Part shown: one piece after another, positions 53,401-63,850 of the stretch
Position numbering within the stretch: the first letter of the stretch is position 1
Layout: every line of letters begins with the position of its first letter
Origin: Phlebiopsis flavidoalba
Lineage: Eukaryota; Basidiomycota; Agaricomycetes; Polyporales; Phanerochaetaceae
Reading direction: 5' to 3'
Length of the DNA stretch: 64,000 nt
NCBI GenBank assembly: GCA_035772785.1
Contig: JAOCPU010000008.1
Span: 805,138 to 869,137, forward strand
Made by a program: the position numbers and the translations under genes
Notes under the pieces: model-generated
What the model saw: the letters and a program-made list of their open reading frames with translations, nothing else
Told to the model about the DNA's origin: nothing
The model's database searches: none

Positions 53401-54434
53401 CCCCCGCCCGGACGGTCCAGGTCTTCATTGATCTAATACAACAGCGGCACGAGCAGGCGTTCTATACGTTTGTGCACAAGGTGCACTCCAGGGGAGAGGG
53501 CCTGTTCGACAAACCTGATGCGCTGGATCGAGCAGTTTCCTCACGCTCATTATGCGCGAGGGCCTCGGGCACCCGATCAGCCTCGAGTTCCTCCTCCCGC
53601 ACACGGGCCCCGAGCGCGCCGCGATCCTGCAGGAGGTCGACGCGATCGCGCGCTACCACTATTTGCTCAAGGTGCAGTACGAGGCCAAGGTGCGCAAGCG
53701 CTTTGGGCGCACGCAGGGGCAGACGGCGGCGGACGCGGAGGACGAGGCGGCGGCGGAGCTCGTGAACGGCGTCGTGCGCGACCTCAGCTTTGGCGAGCTC
53801 GTCAAGGGCGACGCGGACGACCTCGCGGCGGAGGCGTCGGACGAGGACGAAGACGAAGAGTCCAGCGATGAGGGACGACAGCGACGACGAAGACGACAGC
53901 AGCAGCGAGGGAAGCAGCGGCTCGGGGAGCGGGAGCAGCGGCGGCACCAGCAGCGAGGACGGCAGCTCGACCGAGGGCCACACGTCGCGCGGGACGACGA
54001 CTCCCACCCCCACCGTCTCGCGTTCACATACGATCGGCCACTCGCCGGTCTCGCCGCGCGCGCGCGCCACGGGCTCCAGCGCCGAAGCACTCGCTCGATA
54101 TGCCCGCGCCCCCTCGCGCCCGCGCCCGACCGACGCCGCGCCGCCGCTCCTGCGCAACTCGCGCTCCATGCACGACGCGCGCGCGGACAAGGCGCTCCCG
54201 CCGCTGCCGCCCGGGCGGCACACGCACGCGGGGGTGCGGCGGGGCCCGCCGACGCCGCCGTCGCCGCGCGCGCGCAAGAAAAAGGCCGAGGGCCCGAAGC
54301 CGCCTGCGCTGGCGCACATCCCGCAGCTGCTGCCGCTGTTTGTCGAGATGGTGCGTGGCGTTTGCGTTTAGCGAGGCGTCCATGGGCTGACGGTGTTTGT
54401 CTAGATGCGGCCCCAGCTGCAGCCGCAGAGATAA
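50450..54434 (+). CDS. PX-domain protein with PXA and PXB regions (fungal YPR097W-like)
   Basis: A phosphoinositide-binding membrane-associated protein of the fungal PXA-PX-PXB type, with roles in lipid handling suggested for the yeast relative. The tentative start is MLPKTLIRPN at 50450. The N-terminal PXA part shows LTPLRALTYL-like, SPHFTYL, FVLSF and FFLRAAPP (about 50500-50765). The PX region shows RKRAAREXRLKDVFEVNVV-like (about 51030-51090), EFIIRHPPSQS (about 51210-51242), RRYGDF and HPTEIIHPAP-like (about 51265-51410). The long C-terminal region has GLTHVFATIKHTPDIRDLPA then NYKAVIEWARIS (about 52090-52185), GLKRIHGLMPYFMLKAALRI (about 52307-52366), VKALEEDISAVCTKVEDPQM (about 52599-52660), KVRLFVYAPPEIQAIYKVDA (about 52665-52725), DEDAWLYEDLGLLAKL (about 52975-53022), ADSFGDLQNF (about 53228-53257), FYTFVHKVHSRGEGLFD, EFLLPHTGPERAAILQEVDA (about 53588-53648) and ELVNGVVRDLSFGELVKGDA. 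The last exon reads MRPQLQPQR with the stop at 54432-54434. The 3' half is very GC-rich. Confidence 0.85.
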
Positions 54435-55338
54435 GGGCGAGTGAATGCAGATGCGACTGGTCTCTGTGGTGCCGTTTTTCTCATGCGGAGGGGAGTGAGT
54501 TCTAGATGTATCTCGCGCGTATCTATGACAGTAATTATTGCATCGCGTCGGACGCGGCGCAATTTGTAACAATAATCGGGAGGCGATGAAACATGGTCTG
54601 CGAGGGCCCAGAGGCCGGTGGGATCGAGGGGAGGCGAAGGTGATCGCTCTCGTAAGATTAGGCTGCGCGACGGTAAGCTCGCGGAGGCTCGCGGTCGAGA
54701 ACGGGTTCCCCTGAGCGCGGGAACGAGCTCACGGGGGACGAGCACGCTGCGACCTAGACGGTGGAGGCGGCGGCGGGCTCTGGCTGAAGCGTGCGCAGGC
54801 TAGGCGGGCGGCGCGCCATTCGCTGGCCGCTGTGGAGGTGCGGCGCGGTCTGGACGGTGGGGGGCTGCATGGCGGTGGCGCGCGCTGCCCCGTGTGCTCG
54901 GCGCGCCGATTGGCAGCTGCCCCATCGCCTGGTCTGGGCGGGGCTAATCGAGGGCCCCCGCCTGACATCAACCCGCCCCTTACCCTTATCGATGGCAACC
55001 CCCGTTTCGAGCGCCGGAGCCGCGGCCGGCGGCCTCTCGCCACACGCCCGTGCGCGCGCCCGCGATTGGGCAGGCGGCGCCGGGGCCCACGTCACCGCCG
55101 GGGCCAGTGTCCGCACGTGTTCCGTGGCGGTTTCGAGCCAACATTTCCGTGTTTGGCGTGCATTCGCTGCCAGACGGTGGACTCTGGCGCGTCTCCAACC
55201 GCGGCACCAGCCTATATATGCCCTCGCCGGGCCCCAGGGGCCTCCTCCCCCTGCTACACCGCTGCTGCTCCTCCTCCCCAGCCCGCTGTTTTCGTGACAG
55301 ACATTCCCCCCGCGCGCCCCCCGTGACCGTCTCCCCCC
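54435..55338. other. GC-rich region between the PX gene and the small CBM-like gene
   Basis: About 900 bases. Because of the high GC content, several long frames are open on both strands, but none shows recognisable motifs. The right part likely holds the promoter of the small gene at 55339. Confidence 0.4.
55213..55219 (+). promoter_or_regulatory. Candidate TATA box
   Basis: TATATAT stands out in a very GC-rich background about 120 bases upstream of the ATG of the small CBM-like gene. It is the clearest TATA-like element in this part of the window. Its use is inferred from position alone. Confidence 0.4.
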
Positions 55339-55645
55339 ATGCCCGGCATAGTGAAGCGACGCTACCCGCAATCTGGGAGCTCAACATCTACTGGCCCGCC
55401 GGCTCCCAATGTGGCGTCTGGGACGCAAAGAGCAGAGGCGTCGACATCTGGGAGTGCATCCGTCCTCGTGAGTTTATTCCCCCCGCGCGCTGTGTGGTCT
55501 GGCCCCGCTGACCCCCGCCCGCAGACACTGCCTACCAGGGCTCGGGACCCCCCAACCCGCGCTACTGGCGCTATGTCACCCGCCGATGACCCCGCCCGCC
55601 GGGTGGTGCGCGTCCGACACGCCCTCCTACGCCCCGCCTGAATGA
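55339..55645 (+). CDS. Small protein with carbohydrate-binding module 5/12-like pattern
   Basis: The start ATG at 55339 is followed after a one- or two-base slip by LPAIWELNIYWPAGSQ (about 55366-55415), then VWDAK (about 55426-55440) and HLGVHP-like sequence before an intron opening GTGAGT near 55469 and ending CCGCAG near 55525. The second exon reads TAYQGSGPPNPRYWRYV (about 55527-55577), then AGWCASDTPSYAPPE with a stop at 55643-55645. The spacing of W, YxxGSxVxxxxxxY and PxxPRYWRYV is like CBM5/12 chitin-binding modules. The protein would be only about 80 residues with no signal peptide seen. The family call is tentative. Confidence 0.42.
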
Positions 55646-56888
55646 CCGCAACGGCCCCTTGCGCCATCTCTCTCCTCTTACTCCTACTCTATTCCTCTCC
55701 CTGGACGCGCTCCACACGCGCCTGCGGAAACCCCACCCCGCCGTCCGACCCGCCGCCCGCCGCGTGCGCGCGCTCCGTACACTTGCTTGTCCAGGCACAT
55801 GGGCGAGATCGACGGTGGAGCACCGTCTCATGAACCGGGAGGATCGAGGGTGCCGCCGCCCAGGACACAGCGTTCCGATTGTTTCTTTCGCGTTTCTCCC
55901 TAGTCTAGTAATATGTCCTCGTATGCTCTCGCCCGCTGTTGTATCTCTGCCGCACCCGCTCTCGCCCCCCACGCTCCTTCTCTCGCCTACACGATACCCC
56001 CCATTGTTGTGCTAGAGTACACCGCCGCTGCAATAACTTATTCACGCGTTTTCCGTAACGCTTCGTGGGCCCGGCAGTCGGGTCACACACGGGCGAGCCC
56101 AGACCCGTTTCCCACTGCGCACGCTTCGCGCACCGCCTTCGCCGCCTTCGCGCTGCCCGTCCGCTGATACATTGCCCCCGGGGTCCATGACATCACCCCG
56201 TGCGACCGCGCCGCGTCCCAACGGGCACACAACATACCGCCGCCTACCCCAGAGTTAAAGCACACCCGTGTTATCAGGCCATGCCATGCCGTAACATACC
56301 AACCGCTGCTCGGACAGACGACGGCCCCGCAATACATATATGTATGCACGAAGGTCAACGTGGCTTCGCGCACGGCCGCAGAGCCCACGGCCGAGGGTGC
56401 GAGACACGTAAGTGTTGCCCCCGGATCGAAGAAGGGCCCTTGCCCAGCTGCCTGCCTGCTGCATCCGGACGCATCTCTCCAGAATTGAGAACCCAACTCT
56501 GAACTCTGCCATGCCCCTTCGCCGGGGCGCGCGCGGACCTGCGTGCGCACCCCGCTGCACGCGCCGATTGCCCCTCGATAGCGGTAGCGTGTGCGATTGG
56601 GGTCTGGGTGCGGGGACGCGCGGGCGTGGGGGTGGGGACAAGGTTTGGGTTTGGGGCGTGCAGCGATCTGGGGTTGCGTTGCGGGCTGCGATTGGATGTG
56701 GTGCCGCGCGGAATGCATACAGTAGATTGGATACGAGCAGAGTTAATGAAAAAGAAACGACACACACAAACGAACGAACGAGACCGTATAATGCGAGAGG
56801 GGTAACCGAGAGAGAGATTGGTGTTTGTAATTCCATGCCGATGTTCCCGAGAGTAATGTATACTTTCCTACAGAGAGAGATGCGCCGC
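55646..56888. other. About 1.2 kb without a recognised gene
   Basis: This is a convergent region between the small CBM-like gene and the 3' end of the NDR kinase. Sequence is GC- and pyrimidine-rich at first and then rich in short repeats of GA and CACA (about 56745-56880). Open frames on both strands reflect base composition. It probably consists of 3' untranslated sequence and spacer. Confidence 0.4.
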
Positions 56889-58961
56889 CTAGAACAGATT
56901 CCGCGTGGGACTGAGATCGTGAACCGCTTGAACGTGTACCTGTTTTCGCGACAATACCCGCGAGGCGCCGATGATGCGCGATCGCCGCGAATGCAGACAA
57001 CAGAGGTACGACACCCGAGGAACGCGAGGTCCCTTGTTCGCGCCGGACGTGTGCGCCCCCCGCGAGGCTCCTCCGGCACATGCTTGCCAGCTCGTCCGTC
57101 GGGAAGTACGACGTGTCGGTGATCGAGCGCAGCCGCGGGAATGAACGCGCCTCGACATCGATCTGGCGAGATCGCGTTCCAGTTCACGCCGTTAGAAGAA
57201 ACGGGTGGTGCACGTATCTGGTCCACCTATGAGCCTGCGCTCCTGCGACGTGAGCACCAACTATGCGCAGACATCAGCGCGCTGTGCGGGATGGCGGTCG
57301 TGTGACGCATCCGCCGATGAGGTCTTCTGCTTCGCGGCTCAGGTGCACGTCCGTCCGGGAACATCAGGTACTCGTGCCACCGCGAGAATCTTCTGGTACG
57401 TGATCCTGCGTGCTCTCCAGACAGAAACGGCGGGTAGCCCACCACGCCCTCGCTAACAATGAATAGCTACCCAGCGAACCAACAATCGTCATTCGTCAGC
57501 CGTACCCTTTCACTGCTCGGGCAGGATATCCTCGGGTGCATATGTAGTCATGTGTAGTGCCAGACCGTCGAGTATGCCTATGTGACATCGCTATCAGATA
57601 GCCCGCACAGGCGATGTCCGCATTTGGCACTCCACAATTATTCGCCGGATTGCGCTTCCACGTCGCGATTTGACGTCTGTTGACATGGTCAGGTGGATCG
57701 CGCTTCACCATCCACGCTATTCCGCGCTGCTTGCAGTGGGGACTGCCACCGCCATTCGCTGAGATTCCAAGCCAACCGTATGGTAATAAGTGACGCAATC
57801 GTTTTGTTTGTGGAACCCGGTCGAGAGACGGCAAATCGGACCAGCTTGATGGTGCTCCGTCCTTGTCTATGTAGAATATTGTCCTGGCTTGATGTCACTG
57901 CAATGAGCTAGAGCTTGGCAGTCCCGAGGGCGGGCGCTGCGCGCAGGCAAGAGGGTTACACACCGCGTGGATAAAGGCCAAGCTTGCTGGACCGTCTTCT
58001 ATCGACAGGGACGCACTCATGCAATGTATAGAAACGCTCGTCACGTCCTTGGAAAAGGTGTCCGTACTTGATCAGCATCGTCATCAGGTCGCCGCCGGGC
58101 AGGAACTCCATGATGAGGTACAGGTACGCGGGATCCTGGAACGAGTAGTACAGCTGCACGACCCACGGCGAGTTCGACTCGGCCAGCACGTCGCGCTCCG
58201 CCCGGACATGCGCCAGCTGGCCCGCACATCAGCACCCCGCAGCACACACAAACACAGCGCACGCACCTGGTCCTTCTTCAACATCTCCTCCTTCTTCAGC
58301 GTCTTCATCGCATAAATCTTGCCCGTATCCGTCTTCTGCACCACGCGCACCTCCAACACATCAGCCCCCGCGCCCACGCGCGCACGGCGCACGCACCTCG
58401 CAATAAAGGCGCCTTGCCGATGACTTGACAGTGCGGAAGTCGTCGAGCACGAGCTTCGTCGGCGCAGGCCGCAGAAACGCGCTCTCGCGCTTGCCGAGCT
58501 GCTGCCCCAGCTGGCCGCCTTGCGCTCGTCAACGACATAGTCGGGCTCCGCCGCGCGAGTCTTGCGCTCGAGCTCGACCCTGCCTGCTTTCGTCCAGCAC
58601 ACCAACCAGCGAGGTATGGGGGAACGGATAAGGGGGGCGCACACCGCGTGTTGCGCTCGATGGCGCGTCGACGGCGACCTTGTAAAAGGGCTCGAGCTTG
58701 AGTGGCGCGGGCCTGGGCCCGCGGCACCGCTGTCGTCCTGAGGAAAAGCCCGCGGTCTGTGCGCGTCAAAGTCAGGAGTAGTCGGCGGACTTGGAGGACG
58801 CGGCTCCGACCGGATGCCGCGCTGCCCACGCTCGTCAGCTGGGACAGTGACATGAAGGGGGGTGTCCAATGCGTCGCCTGATGTTCGTCGTGTGTGCTGG
58901 TCGGTGTGTTCGCGGAGGGGGAGGGGGGACAGCCAGGGATTGTTGTGCTGATTGTTGACAT
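56889..58961 (-). CDS. CBK1: NDR/LATS-family AGC protein kinase (Cbk1/COT1-like)
   Basis: The kinase of the RAM/MOR polarity pathway, acting with Mob2 at growth sites. The N-terminal extension ([20 protein letters not shown], about 58840-58960) is variable. Then come [12 protein letters not shown] (about 58520-58560), [18 protein letters not shown] (about 58400-58450), [20 protein letters not shown] and EEMLKKDQ (about 58270-58350, with the ATP-binding Lys in AMK), and [20 protein letters not shown] then [20 protein letters not shown] (about 58068-58187). After a broken stretch come DIKPDNIL-like (about 57880), QIATWKRN (about 57640-57665) of the NDR-specific insert, GTPDYI-like and KGYG (about 57496-57560), VGYPPF (about 57425-57442), HEYLMFPDG (about 57345-57375), [24 protein letters not shown] (about 57065-57125), DLAFLG (about 57020-57040) and YTFKRFTI (about 56915-56940). 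A one-base slip gives a stop at 56889-56891. Single-base slips scramble most of the catalytic loop. N-terminal start uncertain. Confidence 0.88.
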
Positions 58962-59453
58962 GCTGCAACCGATATATTTGATGACAGCAGCCAGCACATA
59001 GAAACGCACGCTAGACAGAAGCCGATCATTGACCCGTTTGGGACCGCTTACCCTGCGCCCCCATCAGCGCGTCAGATGCGTCCCCCCACGACGACGTGCG
59101 CTCCGTTACGTTTTTGAGTTTGGATTTACATCCGCCTCCCGACGCCGCGCCCCGCGCGCAGTCCCTAGACCCAGGGATCAAAGTGGTGGTATATTCGTAG
59201 TGTAACACTGAGCACAGTGGGCCCATGTAAAATACTAGGAAACGCTAGCAGATGATAGTAGACTGTCTAGCGTATGACGAACGCATAGATATTCTGGCCA
59301 GCTCGACAACGAGCCCAGACTGACTGCAACCGCCGAGCGCGGATGGCATGGTGACCGCGTCAAGGATGTAAAGCTAGCACAAACAGCTGCACTCAACGAT
59401 GTTGACAACAACAGCGTAACCCCGTCAGAGACTCTCGTCGTGAAATGAACGGA
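58962..59453. other. Upstream region of the NDR kinase
   Basis: About 490 bases with no recognised gene. It likely holds the promoter or 5' exons of the kinase and the 3' end of the next minus-strand gene. No motif stands out. Confidence 0.35.
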
Positions 59454-61340
59454 TCACAAGAGGGTGCCCAAGAACACACCAATGCTACGACAACTTGGAA
59501 AGTCTCCATCCAGAGGGCGGTTGTTTTGTTCATACGTGAAGTAGGGCGTGGTACGAAGACTGATAGTGCGCAGACGGGTACTGCACTGAGCCAGCCGCGG
59601 CGGCGGCTTTGTACAAACGGGCTGTGTAGTGGTATAGGGTGTCTGTGCGGCGGGCCTCGGTCGGTGGTACAGCGCCCCAGGGCCGGTACCGCAGGGGGGG
59701 GGCTGGGCTGTGGCTGGTGCCCCGGGACCGCCAGCGAGCGAGTGCTGCGATGGTAGGACAGACAGAGTGCTCGGAGAGACGGTGCTCATCTCGGAGGGTA
59801 CGTGGGGAGGCGGCGCGGGGGCGCGGTCGGGTATTGGTGCAGGGCTGTAGGACGAGTGCCGGAGGGCGCGGAGGGTTGGGGGAGGTGGTCAGGAGGAGCG
59901 CGATTGGGCAGCGGAGAAGTTGGAGTATGGTTTGAGGTGGGATCTGTAGAGCGTTAGGAAAGGGTGAGGGGAGGCCTGAGAAGGGACGTACGATGGTGTG
60001 TGGTGATGGCTAATGCGCGCGGAGGTGGTGGCGGGTGGCGTCAGATATGTCTGGATGAATACAAAGAGGAAACAGCATAGCTAAAAACGGCGTCCCTAGT
60101 CGTCAAGAACGGGATGTCACAATGTAGAATTTGGGCTGACCTGTACAGAGAGGCGGCATCGATCTTCTCGGGAGGAGGTTCCCTGATACTGCCAGGTCGC
60201 GGAGGGACAACTTCTCATTAGCGTAAGCCATACGCGGGTCAAACGTGACACGAGTCGGAAGGAGCCACGTAAGGTTGCTTCACATTGTAAGCCGTGGTGG
60301 GACGAGGCTCGGCTGAGGAGGTATTCTTGGAGGGGCGGGCAGGATTGGTAGGTAGCGCGATTTTGAGCAGCTGGCGAGGGGAGTAGGATCTCGAGTGAGA
60401 GGTGGTTGTGGGAGCGACCCTTCTTCCGCTGTTGTGTGACTGTAATGGGCGTGATTGATCAGGAGATAATGATCTTGTATGGCAGAAGGTTGCTGAGTAG
60501 CGGCAACTGGAGAGTGTAGTGGCGAATTGGGTCGCGGAGTCGCCTGGCTGTAAGTCAAGACTATGCCGTGGAAGGTTGGGGGGCGCTGCTGCAGCGGTGC
60601 CTCGTATGGTGGTCCGATTATCCAGCGATGGTCCCCACTGGCGTAAACTCTGGCGGTGGCGTGCCACTCTGCACTGAGCGCATAGTATCACTTCGATACA
60701 CTCCCTGCTGCCTGTCTGCTGGGCCGCGTGGTGCGCAGGAGGACTAGGATGGTCATCGAGTTCCGCCTCTGCAAGCCAGCTTGGCCGTATCCCTTCTTTC
60801 CCCGATCCGGCAAGCGGTGTCTGCGCCGACTTCTTCACGATGCGGAGGGGTTGCAACATTGCCTGGACTCGCGCCGACCCCGGGTGCGCCATCCGCGTCC
60901 GATCTCGCCTTTCCGTTTCCAACGCTCACGTTTAGGGGGGGCGTCGGAAACGGCCGCTGTGGCAGAGCCGGCTGCATCTAACGGTGATCGCGAGGAGGAT
61001 GCCGGCCCGGAGGGCTGGTTGGGTTTTTCCGAGACGGGCGAGTCGAGAGGTCGTGGCAGCCGCGAGAAACGCCGATTTCGTCCCAGACTTCGCCATTCCT
61101 CATCCTGCCCATCTGCGGCGAACACGCTGTTGTTCGGTCTCAGAGTCCTCGAGAGGCGTGGGAACACTTTCTGATCGAACTCCTGTTGGCACAAACTCGT
61201 ATGCGGCGGGGCGGCGTAGTCTGGGGCATCGAAATAAGTGAACGGATTCGGCCATCCTGCGGATGTGCTGGCTCTTTGTTTTGTGCGCTCGTCGTCGTAG
61301 GGCGGGTTAAAAGAGGGGGGAGTTGGGGCTCGACTCTCAA
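59454..61340 (-). CDS. Pro/Ser-rich hypothetical protein
   Basis: Not recognised. Long open stretches exist on the minus strand: at about 60835-61194 (starting with CQQEFDQKVFPRLSRTLRP and containing LPRPLDSPVSEKPNQPSGPA), at 60239-60922 (containing KKSAQTPLAGSGKEGIRPSW and NPARPSKNTSSAEPRPTTAY), and at 59454-59789 (containing GAPATAQPPPCGTG). They are rich in Pro, Ser, Arg and Ala, as expected of a disordered regulatory protein, and can be joined by slips and an intron at about 59950-60230. It could also be coincidental open sequence in a GC-rich region, or a 5' extension of the downstream NDR kinase. The limits are approximate. Confidence 0.35.
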
Positions 61341-61729
61341 GGCACGAACGGCGGTCCTGATTTTACGCTAGAACTAGCACATCCAAGCAGTCCCGGCGCT
61401 CGAGTTGGCGGTACCCTCGGCCTAGTGCCGTCGCATCAAGGGCTCGGGACGTCCCTTTGACGATCCAACCCATCCCTCATCTGTTTTCATATTGGTCGGT
61501 CATTTCGAGCATCGTACAAACCCTCGACTAATAGTAACAGTTGGATGGTTAGTGATATCGATATGGCTCGGCAGCTACAGTACGTCCAAAAGGTATATGA
61601 CCGGAGTGTACGCCACTTGAGGGGCGTCGTCGTTAAAAAAGCTCCGGACTCTCGGGCGCGAGTGACGGTAATGACGCGAGGGTAATTTAACCTGGGGGGG
61701 CGGGACTCGGATTCCGTCAGCCACGGGGG
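61341..61729. other. Intergenic region
   Basis: Nearly 400 bases with no gene-like frame on either strand. It should contain the 3' end of the mitochondrial kinase gene and the promoter of the minus-strand hypothetical gene. Nothing distinctive is seen. Confidence 0.4.
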
Positions 61730-63850
61730 TCATGTTGTCGGCGGCACCATTTGTGCAGGGCATTGTTTGTGGGCAGATCGCAGCCTGGAGATCGACAGGC
61801 TTGTTAATAACCTCGATGGCCCTCCAAAGTTTGTTTCCCTTAGAGAGACCGTGTTATTAGTATAGCACCAAGCGTCAGAATCGGAGACTGTACCAATCTG
61901 CTGGGGAGCCGCAAAGTAGACGTCCTTGTGCCTAAGTTCGAATATATTCATATAAACGTCTGTGTGCCCCACAGCATGTTTAGTACGAAACCTATAAGGC
62001 CATCCATGCTACACGAGCTCTAGGGAGCCGCCTAAATACCTACAGACCCAGGGAACCCTGTTTTCCTGTTAAGCCCCCTGGGATGATGGAATGAAGGCTT
62101 ACGAAACTTTAACGGGAGTCCGCATAAATATTGCTCATTGGCAGTCCTATTTCCGATGCGAGGATGTACTAGCGGTTTTATCCGGATCGTCCTCTGTGGT
62201 GTGAGGTAAGGCTAAGACGTACTTGCATCGGCTCTTCCATACGGTTTCCCTTATGCCTTTGTTGGGAGGAGCTCATGGTGCGCAATGCACCGCTATTCTT
62301 GTGTTCGTTCATAAGCGTGGCATTACTGCCAGTGTGAAAACGAAAAGAGAATCGGAGGGTGATTTCCTTGGGAGGGTCAAGTAGGCCCTCCTCCTAGAAT
62401 GAAAGCAAGGTGGGGAAAATTGCGTTTCAGTGACTTTGGCTTGAGATTTACCTTGATCGGATATGCGGATCAGCAACGTTGTCCCTTCTCGCATAAACAA
62501 TGGTTTGCTCGTATGGGAGGTAACTGAGTAGCCCTTCGGATGCCCATCATCCGACTGGCTCTGTCTTGAATGACTTCATAGCTAGTGAGTCAAGTTTGAT
62601 GATATGACGTGCTACAGTACGCACATTCTTGAGCAGCTCGAAGATGATATAACTGAGAAATCAGAACGTCAGTCGAGACTATCTCATAGATAATATGGAG
62701 GACGTACTCCAAATGTTCCTTGATGTAAGGGATTTGGGTGTCTACGTGTCCATCCACGATGACCTCATACCAGTCCTGACGACCGAATGTCGAATCGGAG
62801 GGCATATCGCTATAGCCTATGGCATCAAAGGGCCGACTTTTTTTTTTTTTTTTTTTTTTTCTCAGGTATTGTGTGCACCTCTCGATGCTTTCACGGATAC
62901 TCAATCCGGTATAAATGACGCCAACGTGGTCGGCTCGACCCTCCTCGCCTTCCTGTCTTGCTTTGTAATCTTTTGATAGGGCTATGTGGTGCTCCCGCAA
63001 GCACACGGCGAGATATTGCTTGAGACAAGCATTCTCCGCATGAAGGAATCTAAGCGCGTCAGGCGCGCGAGGTATGGTGATGACAACGACAATCCTAGGG
63101 ATAGTCGTGGAATGACCGTTGAGCTAGGAGAGGGAAAGGGTCAATGTCAGTCTATTCAGAGCGTATACTGACTTACTGTTCGTCTAGTAGACTACGACCT
63201 GAATGTGCAGAAAGCCTCATTCTCGGCTAGAGTTGTTACTTGCGAGGTATCGTCGGAACCTGTACGTCCCCTCGTCAGGACCATTTCCCCACTAAGCGTG
63301 TGCTGTGAGAAGGAGAGCACTAACATTGTCATAATGAGGACCAATACAGCTGTACTGCGTCATTAAAGGTGAGGTTTGAATTCGTCAAAGAATACATACC
63401 TCGTAAACCTTCGTGCCATTCCTCCTGCGTCACTACAATATACGGCAGGCGCTTGCATGTCACGCAGCCTGTGTGCGCTATGCGGACCGGAAGCTCTGTC
63501 CTGACATAATTTGCGCTCTGCACACGACCTATTTATGAACGACTGGGCAATTCTGTAATTGGGACGGATGACGCACTGTAATGAGGCGCTCCTCGTTCAT
63601 AGACCTGCCAAAGAAGACCCTAGCGGCACGGTCAGGGTGAGCTCCGCCATGTGGGAAACTGCTACGCACAAGTTGCCTCAGGGTCAATCGCTTCGCCTCT
63701 TTAGCTGCATACAGCTCGAGCTGCTTATTGGAATAAAAAGTGTAGAGCACTGGATGCATGTCGGCGGCAGACGTGGACGGCTGGTGGTTTAGTTTGGTGA
63801 TACATTTTGATAGCATATGGGGCGACAGCTGTGAGGCAGACCATGGGCAT
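61730..63850 (-). CDS. Mitochondrial alpha-ketoacid dehydrogenase kinase (PDHK/BCKDK family)
   Basis: A GHKL-type protein kinase that phosphorylates and inactivates pyruvate or branched-chain ketoacid dehydrogenase in the mitochondrial matrix. The N-terminus (from ATG at 63850: MPMVCLTAVAPYAIKMYHQT) is basic and Ser/Ala-rich with RRHASSALHF-like, as expected of a targeting peptide. Then come YSNKQLELYAAKEAKRLTLR and QLV (about 63665-63735), FGRSMNEERLI (about 63575-63610), SANYVRTELPVRIAH (about 63475-63520), LPYIVVTQE (about 63430-63455), VQLYWSSL (about 63329-63352), EHHIALSKDYKARQE (about 62945-62990), HVGVIYTGLSIRESIERCTQ (about 62865-62925), SRPFDAIGYSDMP (about 62800-62837), VIVDGHVDTQIPYIKEHLEY and VL (about 62705-62770, N-box side), IRISDQG of the G1 box (about 62450-62470), GLPMSNIYA (about 62120-62150), and an FGG near 61832. 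The C-terminus is poorly resolved; the stop at 61730-61732 is a guess. PDK versus BCKDK is not settled. A poly(A) tract interrupts the coding exon. Confidence 0.85.
62838..62860 (-). repeat. 23-base poly(T) tract (poly(A) on coding strand) inside the kinase exon
   Basis: Twenty-three T residues on the plus strand lie between the codons for CTQYLR and SRPFDAIG of the kinase. On the coding strand they add seven Lys codons in frame. Family members normally have Leu-Arg directly followed by Ser-Arg-Pro-Phe, so the tract looks inserted. Confidence 0.88.

Noticed and set aside
53462..54505. Long open frames on both strands (285 codons minus, 317 codons plus)
   Set aside because: They arise from extreme GC content; the real coding frame of the PX gene accounts for the region, and the minus frame has only Arg/Ala/Leu/Val-rich composition with no motif.
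56255..57226. 323-codon minus-strand open frame
   Set aside because: Only its first part overlaps the kinase C-terminus; the rest runs past the likely stop through spacer and reflects base composition.
56889..58961. Reading the NDR kinase as a truncated pseudogene ending near 57956
   Set aside because: Downstream kinase parts (NDR insert, [22 protein letters not shown]) continue in order to 56.9 kb in shifted frames, so the kinase domain is present in full and merely frame-broken.
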